A DNA stretch of 38,404 bases from Bacteroidales bacterium. GTDB taxonomy: Bacteria; Bacteroidota; Bacteroidia; Bacteroidales; UBA7960. The notes under the pieces are model-generated. The model did not search any database. It was given only the letters and a program-made list of their open reading frames with translations, and was not told where the DNA came from. A program made the position numbers and the translations under genes. Of the stretch, positions 30,659 to 38,404 are shown one piece after another. How positions within the stretch are numbered: position 1 is the first letter of the stretch; each line of letters begins with the position of its first letter. The stretch covers positions 1 through 38,404 of the forward strand of contig SKSI01000017.1 in the NCBI GenBank assembly GCA_007123065.1. The letters run 5' to 3'.

Positions 30659-32071
30659 ATGGATATCGTTAAAGAGAACACCAGCCCATTGGAAGCAACA
30701 TTAAAAATCAAACTTACAGAAGATGATTATCGTGAGCAGGTGTCAAAAGAACTGAAGAATGCCCAGAAGAAGATGCAAATGCCCGGCTTCAGGCCAGGGA
30801 AAGTGCCTATGGGACTGGTAAACAAAATGTACGGAAAGAGCGTTCTGGTTGAAGAGGTCAATAAAATTCTGGCAGACGCTCTATATAATTATATCAAGGA
30901 AGAAAAAATCAATGTGTTGGGAAACCCGCTGCCGGATGAAGGTGCAGCAGCAGATATAGACTGGGAAACACAAAAGGAGTTCGAATTCCAGTATCACATC
31001 GGACTGGCTCCGGAGATTGACCTGGAACTTACTGATGAGATTGAAGTGGATTACCACAAAATCAAGGTTGCTGAGGATTCGATAGACAAATACGTTGAAG
31101 AGGCCCGTAAACGTCACGGCAACATGGTTAATCCAGGAACTGCAGAAGCGGAGGATGTATTGTACGGAGAGTTTGCTGAGCTGGATGACAAGGGTGAACC
31201 AAAAGAAGATGGCCTGACAAACAAAACCAATGTCTTTATCCGTTTCATTAAGGATGAAGCGATCAAAAACCAGCTGATAGGTGCAAAACCCGGTTCAGTT
31301 ATTGATATGGATATTATGAAAGCGGTTGAGTCGGAAACGGAAGCAGCTTCCATGGTTGGTCTGAAAAAAGAGGAGCTTCAGGATCACAGTCCTGTTTTTC
31401 GGTTTATTGTCGAAAGCATTTCAAGGGTTGAGCCCGCTGAATTGAATGAAGATCTCTATAAGAAAATAGCTCCTGATAAGGATATTAAAACGGAGGAAGA
31501 TCTTCGGAATTTTGTTAGAGAACAAATTGAACAGCAGTATCAGTCAGATGTGGATAAACATTTCCGCAATGTTGTGTCAGAGAAGCTGAATGAACTCACC
31601 AAACTACCGCTACCCGAGTCTTTTCTTAAAAAATGGCTTGTTGAGAATAATAAGGAAGAACTAACTGAAGAGAAAGTTAACGAAGAATTTGAAAAGGCTG
31701 CTGATACCTTTAGATGGCAACTTTTGGAAAACCATCTCATAAAAAAATATGAGATTGAAGTAAAACCTGAAGAAGTAAACAGCGAACTGGAGTATTTCAT
31801 TAAAGCGCAGCTTGCACAATATGGCCAAACAGACTTGCCTCAGGAAATTCTGGACAAGTACGTAAAAGAGCTTGGCAGCAAGCAGGAAGAGGTTAAAAAG
31901 GTTTATGACCACCTGTTTGATAAAAAATTGATGGAGCTTTTCAAAGAGAAATTGACGCTGAATGAAATTCAGATGGAGTTGGATGATTATGTAAAAATGG
32001 TCAATGACAAATACAACCCCGGCCAAACAGAAAGCGATTCAGAGTCTGAAAAAGAAACCACAAAAGAATAA
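30659..32071 (+). CDS. tig: Trigger factor
   Basis: Ribosome-docking signature PGFRPGKVPMGLVNKMYG, C-terminal chaperone arms, followed by clpP-clpX. Confidence 0.95.
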   Translation: MDIVKENTSPLEATLKIKLTEDDYREQVSKELKNAQKKMQMPGFRPGKVPMGLVNKMYGKSVLVEEVNKILADALYNYIKEEKINVLGNPLPDEGAAADIDWETQKEFEFQYHIGLAPEIDLELTDEIEVDYHKIKVAEDSIDKYVEEARKRHGNMVNPGTAEAEDVLYGEFAELDDKGEPKEDGLTNKTNVFIRFIKDEAIKNQLIGAKPGSVIDMDIMKAVESETEAASMVGLKKEELQDHSPVFRFIVESISRVEPAELNEDLYKKIAPDKDIKTEEDLRNFVREQIEQQYQSDVDKHFRNVVSEKLNELTKLPLPESFLKKWLVENNKEELTEEKVNEEFEKAADTFRWQLLENHLIKKYEIEVKPEEVNSELEYFIKAQLAQYGQTDLPQEILDKYVKELGSKQEEVKKVYDHLFDKKLMELFKEKLTLNEIQMELDDYVKMVNDKYNPGQTESDSESEKETTKE

Positions 32072-32074
32072 ACC

Positions 32075-32764
32075 ATGAGCAGAGCAGAAGATTTTCACAA
32101 ATATGCAACCCGCCACAGGGGCATCAGCAGTATGACCATGCATGAATATACTTCAGTGTATGGCAACTATATCAGTCCGACCATCATTGAGGAGCGGCAA
32201 CTGAATGTGGCAACAATGGATGTGTTCAGCCGTTTGATGATGGATCGAATCATTTTTCTCGGTGTTCCAATCAACGATTATGTAGCCAACATCATTCAGG
32301 CACAGCTGCTTTATATGGAGTCCGTAGACCCAAAGAAAGACATTCAGATTTACCTGAATACCCCGGGTGGATCAGTCTATGCCGGTCTGGGAATTTACGA
32401 CACCATGCAGTACATTGCACCGGATGTTGCTACGATCTGCACCGGTATGGCTGCTTCAATGGGTGCTGTATTGCTGAGTGCGGGAGCAAATGGAAAGCGT
32501 ACCGCCTTAAAGCACAGCCGTATCCTGATTCACCAGCCGATGGGTGGTGCCGAAGGACAGGCATCTGACATTGAGATCACAGCCAGAGAGATCCAAAAGA
32601 TCAAGAAAGAACTTTATGAGATCATTGCCTTGCATTCAAAACAAGACTATAAAAAGATATGGAAGGATTCGGATCGGGATTACTGGATGACTGCCACAGA
32701 AGCCAAAGATTATGGAATGATCGATGAAGTATTGGTCTCCAACAAGAAACCTTCTGAAAAATAG
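32075..32764 (+). CDS. clpP: ATP-dependent Clp protease proteolytic subunit
   Basis: [26 protein letters not shown]...[20 protein letters not shown]-type segment, [17 protein letters not shown] (Ser), [10 protein letters not shown] (His). Confidence 0.97.
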   Translation: MSRAEDFHKYATRHRGISSMTMHEYTSVYGNYISPTIIEERQLNVATMDVFSRLMMDRIIFLGVPINDYVANIIQAQLLYMESVDPKKDIQIYLNTPGGSVYAGLGIYDTMQYIAPDVATICTGMAASMGAVLLSAGANGKRTALKHSRILIHQPMGGAEGQASDIEITAREIQKIKKELYEIIALHSKQDYKKIWKDSDRDYWMTATEAKDYGMIDEVLVSNKKPSEK

Positions 32765-32771
32765 CGCAACC

Positions 32772-34034
32772 ATGTCAAAGCGATCGGGACAAACACCAAA
32801 GGACACGAGAAAGTGCTCTTTCTGCAGCCGGGAGGGTGAGCATGTTGAAATGCTGATTAGCGGGATTGACGCGCACATATGTGAGCGTTGCGTAGACCAG
32901 GCTGCACAGATTGTTCAGGAGGAGAAATCACGCATTGTAAAGGCCAGCATTCCTTCCTTCAATCTTTTCAAACCTGCAGAGATCAAGAAGCACCTTGACT
33001 ATTATGTAATCGGACAGGAAGATGCCAAGAAGGTGTTGTCTGTAGCCGTTTACAATCATTACAAACGGATCAATCATACATCTCCCGGCAGCGATGACGT
33101 AGATGGCGTGGAACTTGAAAAATCAAACATAGTGATGGTTGGTGAAACGGGCACCGGTAAAACGTTGATGGCCAGAACCATCGCGAAAAAGATGAAGGTA
33201 CCGTTTTGCATTGCAGATGCAACCGTTCTGACGGAAGCAGGTTATGTCGGAGAAGATGTGGAAAGCATTCTGGTACGCCTGTTGCAGGTTGCAGACTATG
33301 ACGTGCCTGCAGCCGAGCGGGGTATTGTGTTTATTGATGAGGTGGATAAGATTGCCCGCAAAAGTGATAACCCCTCGATTACGCGGGATGTTTCCGGTGA
33401 AGGCGTTCAGCAGGCACTCCTGAAGCTTTTGGAAGGAGCCGTGGTAAATGTACCGCCACAGGGTGGCAGAAAGCATCCTGAGCAAAAATTGATCCAGATC
33501 AATACACAGAACATCCTATTCATTTGCGGAGGTGCCTTTGATGGGATCGAAAAGAAGATCATGTCGCGTATGCAGGCCAATGCCATCGGATATGGAGCAG
33601 CCAAAAGCGGGCGCATCGACAGGGATAACATCCTGCAATATATTGCGCCGCAAGATCTGAAAAGTTTTGGCCTGATCCCCGAACTGGTTGGCCGTATGCC
33701 TGTACTTACCTACCTGAACCCCCTGGATCGTGATGTCCTGCGAAAAATATTGACTGAGCCCAGAAACTCATTGGTAAAGCAGTATATGAAACTGTTTGAG
33801 ATGGATAATATGAAGCTGATGATCGATGATGATGTACTTGACTACATCGTCGATAAGGCTGTTGAGTATAAGCTCGGTGCCCGCGGTTTGCGTTCCATCT
33901 GTGAACTGATTATGCTTGATGCCATGTATGAGATCCCTTCATCCAAAGAGGAGAGGGATACCTTCCACCTAACCCTGGAGTATGCCCGTCAGCGCATTGA
34001 TAAAGCTGAACCGGGACGTTTGAAAGTTGCCTGA
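32772..34034 (+). CDS. clpX: ATP-dependent Clp protease ATP-binding subunit ClpX
   Basis: Zinc-binding CSFC...[54 protein letters not shown]; start trimmed to ATG 32772. Confidence 0.97.
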   Translation: MSKRSGQTPKDTRKCSFCSREGEHVEMLISGIDAHICERCVDQAAQIVQEEKSRIVKASIPSFNLFKPAEIKKHLDYYVIGQEDAKKVLSVAVYNHYKRINHTSPGSDDVDGVELEKSNIVMVGETGTGKTLMARTIAKKMKVPFCIADATVLTEAGYVGEDVESILVRLLQVADYDVPAAERGIVFIDEVDKIARKSDNPSITRDVSGEGVQQALLKLLEGAVVNVPPQGGRKHPEQKLIQINTQNILFICGGAFDGIEKKIMSRMQANAIGYGAAKSGRIDRDNILQYIAPQDLKSFGLIPELVGRMPVLTYLNPLDRDVLRKILTEPRNSLVKQYMKLFEMDNMKLMIDDDVLDYIVDKAVEYKLGARGLRSICELIMLDAMYEIPSSKEERDTFHLTLEYARQRIDKAEPGRLKVA

Positions 34035-34143
34035 TAACCCGGTTTCCGGTTTGCATTTCTGAAAAATATTTGCTATATTAAATCGTTTTACTGATAAGGA
34101 TGGTCAGGTTTTCCATACCTTCAAAACGATTTTTATTTGTTGT

Positions 34144-34743
34144 ATGCGCCACTTTACCTGCTTTGTGTTTTTGTTGTTTTTCTCTGTTGCAGTCTTTGCG
34201 TCAGCTGCCGGACAAGAGCCTTCATTGCAGGGAGAAACAATTGCTGCCAGGGTTGAAAATGGAGATACCCTGCTGTTGATTGAACTGCAACCTGTTGAGG
34301 TGGTTGCTTCCCGGGAGTTTAAGAACAGGTTTGAGGCATGGCGGTATAACAGGCTGGTGCGCAATGTGAAAGCAGCTTATCCCTACGCACTTCTGGCAGG
34401 AGAGATGTTTGAGGAATACGGTGAGTATATTATGTCGCTGGAAAGTGACAGGGAACGCCGCAGGTTTACCAGGGAGATGGAAAGGGAGCTGAGGGAGGAG
34501 CTTGAGGACGATCTGAAGCGCCTTACCGTTTCACAGGGGTTGATTCTGATCAAGCTGATCGACAGGCAGACCCGTCATACTACTTATGATATTCTGAAAG
34601 ACTACCGGGGTACCTTTTCAGCCATTTTCTGGCAATCGCTGAGCCGGCTTTTTGGCCTGAGCCTGCGGACAGAATATGATCCTAATGGATCAGACAGGAT
34701 GATAGAGGAGATTGTTCAGATGATTGAAGCCGGCCAGCTATGA
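34144..34743 (+). CDS. DUF4294-like secreted protein of unknown function
   Basis: Signal peptide; LQPVEVVASREFKNRFEAWRYNRLVRNVKAAYPYALLAGEMFEEY resembles the DUF4294 core as I remember it. Confidence 0.7.
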   Translation: MRHFTCFVFLLFFSVAVFASAAGQEPSLQGETIAARVENGDTLLLIELQPVEVVASREFKNRFEAWRYNRLVRNVKAAYPYALLAGEMFEEYGEYIMSLESDRERRRFTREMERELREELEDDLKRLTVSQGLILIKLIDRQTRHTTYDILKDYRGTFSAIFWQSLSRLFGLSLRTEYDPNGSDRMIEEIVQMIEAGQL

Positions 34744-34750
34744 GGCCACA

Positions 34751-36175
34751 TCACTTTCCGCGACCTTGAACAATGATCAGTACCGTGTAGATCAATATCT
34801 TGAAATCGACCGCCAGCGACATATTTTCCAGGTAAAGCAGGTCATACTTTAACCTTTCGATCATCTCATCCACATTTTCGGCATAGCCGTATTTTACTTG
34901 TCCCCAGCTTGTAACACCGGGCTTGATTTTTTGAAGCAGCTTGTAATGCGGGGCTTTCTCCACAATCTTGTCGATGTAGAATTGCCGTTCCGGACGTGGA
35001 CCAACAAGTGACATATAACCCAGCAGTACATTGTAGAACTGAGGAATTTCGTCAAGGCGTACTTTCCGCATGAATCTGCCAAAGCGTGTGATCCTGGGGT
35101 CGTTTTCGCAAGAGAGCTGTGGTCCGTTTTTTTCAGCATCCACATACATCGACCGGAATTTGTGCATCATAAAAGGCTTTCCGTTGCGCCCAATTCTTTC
35201 GTGCTTGTAGAAGACCGGTCCTTTGGAAGTCACTTTAACAATGATCGCCGTTATCAGGAAAACAGGCGACAGCAATACCAGGCAGCATATAGACACAACC
35301 ACATCAAATAGCCGCTTGAGGGTTTGTTGCCAGGGTGGCATCAGTCCTGACTGGATCTGTATGAGTGGTGTGCCAAAAATTGAGGTCATCTTAACCGAGC
35401 CAAGCAATATGTCATGCATCTCCGGAATAATCTTAACGAGAATATCGGTAGCATACAGATCGGTAAGGATTCTGCTGATCTTTTTATGTTCCCGGGACTC
35501 CAGAGCTATGATGGCCTCTTCAACTTCATGCTTTTCAATAATCTCTTTTACCTGATCAATGCTGCCCAGCCTGGGTAAATGTGATTCCAGCGGATAACGA
35601 TCGTACTCCTGAACGTTGACAAATCCAATCAGCTTGTTCCCGGAAGAATGCTTTTGAGATGCCAGTTCCTTTGCTATCTCGATGGCTCGTTTCTGGCTGC
35701 CTACAATTATTGTATTGAACCCTATTCTCCGGGTATGGATTTTTCGGATAATGCGTGAGGATAAAATAAAACGAAACAGCCCCGTTATAAAAACATGAAG
35801 AACAAAAAACAGGAAAAGGGAATGGTAATATCCTTTGCTGGCTGTTACCTCCTGATCCAAAAGGATGACAAAATATATGACCAGCACGCCGATGGCAGAT
35901 ATAAACACCGTTTGACCAAACTGGCCCAACCGTGACCGTCTGAAAATGGACTTGTAGGAGCCGCTCAGGTAATACAAAAGCAGCCAGAATGACGGAATAA
36001 TAACCAGACCCAAAAGCAGGTTCTCCTGAACAAAAACCTGTTCTTTGATGCGGTTAAAGGCAAATCCGTTGTTCGCGCTTAAAATATTGACAAATAAAAA
36101 CCATGTCAATGCAGATGCCAGGAAATCAAAAAAGACGAATTTTACCAATTCGATCTTTTGTAGCCGTTTATCCAT
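34751..36175 (-). CDS. Exopolysaccharide biosynthesis polyprenyl-phosphate sugar transferase (bacterial sugar transferase family)
   Basis: Several TM helices, Rossmann-like middle domain, then KRLFDVVVSICCLVLLSPVFL...GPVFYKHERIGRNGKPFMMHKFRSM...RLDEIPQFYNVLLGYMSLVGPRPE. Confidence 0.93.
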   Translation of the reverse strand: MDKRLQKIELVKFVFFDFLASALTWFLFVNILSANNGFAFNRIKEQVFVQENLLLGLVIIPSFWLLLYYLSGSYKSIFRRSRLGQFGQTVFISAIGVLVIYFVILLDQEVTASKGYYHSLFLFFVLHVFITGLFRFILSSRIIRKIHTRRIGFNTIIVGSQKRAIEIAKELASQKHSSGNKLIGFVNVQEYDRYPLESHLPRLGSIDQVKEIIEKHEVEEAIIALESREHKKISRILTDLYATDILVKIIPEMHDILLGSVKMTSIFGTPLIQIQSGLMPPWQQTLKRLFDVVVSICCLVLLSPVFLITAIIVKVTSKGPVFYKHERIGRNGKPFMMHKFRSMYVDAEKNGPQLSCENDPRITRFGRFMRKVRLDEIPQFYNVLLGYMSLVGPRPERQFYIDKIVEKAPHYKLLQKIKPGVTSWGQVKYGYAENVDEMIERLKYDLLYLENMSLAVDFKILIYTVLIIVQGRGK

Positions 36176-36346
36176 TGAGTCCTATTCGTTTGCAAGCCTT
36201 TGCAATGAACCTTGGAAATTCTGTGTTCCGGTGTGTTGTTTTGGTTTGAAAGGCTGTAAAATATAATTGATAACGTACCTTGTCTGCACATATTGTAAAA
36301 AAAGGCCGGAAAAACACATTTCCTTATTTTTTTACTTTTATCCCCC

Positions 36347-37336
36347 TTAGCCAAGCATCTTTAAATTGCTTTCAATTTTTTCCATGATCTGATAAGCAAG
36401 TTCCAGGGAAGCATATCCATCCATAATGCTAACCAGGGGTTCCGTATTATCCAGAATGGACTCGTGGAAGGTTTCAAGTTCTGTTTTGATGGCGTTGATC
36501 GATTTTATCTCAGGCTTTTCAACATAGATCTGTTTTTGATTTTTTTCAGGACCCATATCAATGATCATGGCGAAAGGATCCGGACTGGCACCAATCTCTT
36601 TCATCCGGATAATCTGTGTTTCTTTTTTAAGGAAATCAACAGCAATATATCCTTCGTGCTGGAAAAATCTGGTTTTGCGCATATTCTTCATGGAAATCCG
36701 GCTGGCAGTGAGGTTGGCAACGCAGCCATTGTTGAACTCTATGCGGGCATTTGCAATGTCAGGTGTTTCTGAAACGACCGAAACACCACTGGCAGATATC
36801 TTCTTAACGCTGGAATTCACAACATTGAGAACAATGTCAATGTCATGTATCATTAAATCCAGAATAACCGGAACATCTGTGCCCCTCGGATTGAATTGCC
36901 CCAGGCGGTGTGCTTCGATGAACATGGGGTTGTCAAGGTATGGTTTTGCTGCCATATAAGCAGGATTGAAGCGTTCCACATGACCCACCTGAACCTTAAC
37001 CTTAGCTTCTTCAGCCAGCTCAATGAGTTTTTTTGCCTCATAAAGCGTTGTTGTAAGGGGCTTTTCAATAAATACATGACGCGAATGTTTCAGGGCTTTT
37101 GAAGCGCAGTCATAATGGGAAATTGTAGGAGTTACAATGTCAACAATTTCAGTAGCTTCTATTAACGCATCATCAGAGTCAAAGCGCTTGATGTCAAAAG
37201 ACTCTGATACAGCTTCTGCCGTTTTGGTGTCGGGGTCGTAAAAACCAACCAGTTCAAATTTGTCTGATGCCAATATGCATTTGATATGGATTTTTCCCAG
37301 ATGTCCTGCACCTAATACGCCAATTCTTTTTTTCAT
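36347..37336 (-). CDS. Gfo/Idh/MocA-family NAD(P)-dependent oxidoreductase
   Basis: GVLGAGHLGKIHIKCIL Rossmann motif, VDIVTPTISHYDCASKAL, FIEKPLTTTLYEAKKL, DLMIHDIDIVL. Confidence 0.93.
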   Translation of the reverse strand: MKKRIGVLGAGHLGKIHIKCILASDKFELVGFYDPDTKTAEAVSESFDIKRFDSDDALIEATEIVDIVTPTISHYDCASKALKHSRHVFIEKPLTTTLYEAKKLIELAEEAKVKVQVGHVERFNPAYMAAKPYLDNPMFIEAHRLGQFNPRGTDVPVILDLMIHDIDIVLNVVNSSVKKISASGVSVVSETPDIANARIEFNNGCVANLTASRISMKNMRKTRFFQHEGYIAVDFLKKETQIIRMKEIGASPDPFAMIIDMGPEKNQKQIYVEKPEIKSINAIKTELETFHESILDNTEPLVSIMDGYASLELAYQIMEKIESNLKMLG

Positions 37337-37510
37337 GAGAAGTTTGGTTTGTTGATTATTGATTTTTGATGATCGTCATAATTTCGTATTTCTTGCAGAT
37401 GAGCGCAAATGTCTCACAAAAGTAAAATTTTTTATCCTGATTGAATTGATTATTTTCGTAAACGCATTTTGGATGACTGAATGTCTGTGAATATTTTTAT
37501 ATGGAATAGC

Positions 37511-38155
37511 ATGCAAGACACATACCGACATAAGGGGTTAAGGCGTAAGCTTGTGGAAGAGGTTCAATCAAAAGGGATTCAGGATGAAAGCGTTCTGGCT
37601 GCCCTTGAAGCGGTGCCACGGCATTTTTTCCTGGACTCCTCTTTCGTTGAGATTGCCTATCAGGACAAGCCTTTTCCGATTGGATCCGGACAAACCATTA
37701 GTCAGCCATATACCGTGGCTTTTCAAACGGAGCTGCTTTCTGTTGAAAAGGGGATGAAGGTTTTGGAGGTCGGAACTGGAAGTGGTTATCAGGCCTGTAT
37801 CCTGGAAGAGATCGGAGCGAGGGTATACAGCATAGAACGGCACCATGGTTTGTTCATAAAAACAAAAAACCTGCTGAATGCGATGAACTACAAAATGCGG
37901 TTGTTTTATGGCGATGGTTACAAAGGCCTGCCCACTTTTGCTCCATTTGATCGCATCTTAATAACTGCTGCTGCCCCTGTTGTTCCCGAGGCCCTGATCG
38001 ACCAGTTAAAAGTAGGCGGAATGCTCGTAGTCCCGTTGGGAGCCGGAGATACACAGGTGATGACACGCGTCACAAAGCAGGCTGATGGGACGCTTGAGGA
38101 ACAAGCATTCGGATATTTTCGTTTTGTGCCGATGCTGCGGAAGAAAGCACCCTAA
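37511..38155 (+). CDS. pcm: Protein-L-isoaspartate O-methyltransferase
   Basis: VPRHFF, GSGQTISQPYTVAFQTELL, VLEVGTGSGYQACILEEIGARVYSIERH, GDGYKGLP, PFDRILITAAAP; ATG 37511 preferred, 37481 possible. Confidence 0.93.
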   Translation: MQDTYRHKGLRRKLVEEVQSKGIQDESVLAALEAVPRHFFLDSSFVEIAYQDKPFPIGSGQTISQPYTVAFQTELLSVEKGMKVLEVGTGSGYQACILEEIGARVYSIERHHGLFIKTKNLLNAMNYKMRLFYGDGYKGLPTFAPFDRILITAAAPVVPEALIDQLKVGGMLVVPLGAGDTQVMTRVTKQADGTLEEQAFGYFRFVPMLRKKAP

Positions 38156-38170
38156 AATAGCTTTTGTTCG

Positions 38171-38404
38171 CTAATCTTTTGCACTTCTGTCAAGTGCATC
38201 ACGCAATCCATTCCCCAGCAACATAAAAGCAAGCACCATCAGCATAATTGACAGTCCGGGCAGAAATGCGAGGTAACCCTTGTCCAGGATAATGTATCCG
38301 TAATGCTCCCTGATCATTGAACCCCACGATGGCATCGGTGGCTGTACCCCAATGCCAAGAAAGCTCAACCCTGCTTCTATCAGTATCGCGGAAGCAAAGT
38401 TTGC
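38171..38404 (-). CDS. ABC transporter permease, Dpp/Opp C-type (5' end beyond window)
   Basis: Reverse strand reads ...ANFASAILIEAGLSFLGIGVQPPMPSWGSMIREHYGYI...PGLSIMLMVLAFMLLGNGLRDALDRSAKD, the typical C-terminus of DppC/OppC permeases. Confidence 0.88.
   Translation of the reverse strand, partial: ANFASAILIEAGLSFLGIGVQPPMPSWGSMIREHYGYIILDKGYLAFLPGLSIMLMVLAFMLLGNGLRDALDRSAKD

Noticed and set aside
34035-34052. AACC(C)GG-TTT-CCGGTT hairpin after clpX as a terminator
   Set aside because: Short 6-bp stem with a bulge and no real T-tract; too weak to call.

Overview
The window comes from a Bacteroidota-type genome, judged from gene order, TAnnTTTG-type promoters, a T9SS-like C-terminal tail and zinc-free L36/S14 forms. 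Most of it (about 2.8-21.3 kb) is the conserved str-S10-spc-alpha ribosomal protein superoperon: rpsL, rpsG, fusA, rpsJ, then the S10 and spc genes, secY, map, infA, rpmJ, and rpsM-rpsK-rpsD-rpoA-rplQ. Upstream are a truncated UvrD/PcrA-type helicase and a secreted S9-like hydrolase. Downstream are eno, an exported endonuclease/exonuclease/phosphatase-family protein with a T9SS-like tail, a Na/Pi cotransporter, nrfHA, a TPR histidine kinase, tRNA-Leu(UAG), tig-clpP-clpX, a DUF4294-like protein, a polyprenyl-phosphate sugar transferase, a Gfo/Idh oxidoreductase, pcm and a truncated Dpp/Opp-type permease. I found no CRISPR array, IS element, prophage or obvious new defence-like system. The signals most worth a second look are: (i) a perfect inverted repeat filling the -33/-7 spacer of the TPR-kinase promoter, next to divergent nrfHA; (ii) a structured leader with a possible internal promoter and 19-codon ORF between rplP and rpmC; (iii) a roughly 124-residue acidic/Pro-rich extension on L17; (iv) palindromes and octamer repeats upstream of the str promoter; (v) intergenic hairpins at rpsM/rpsK, eno/nuclease and tRNA-Leu/tig. 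Two real genes are missing from the supplied ORF track: the uvrD-like gene and rpmJ.
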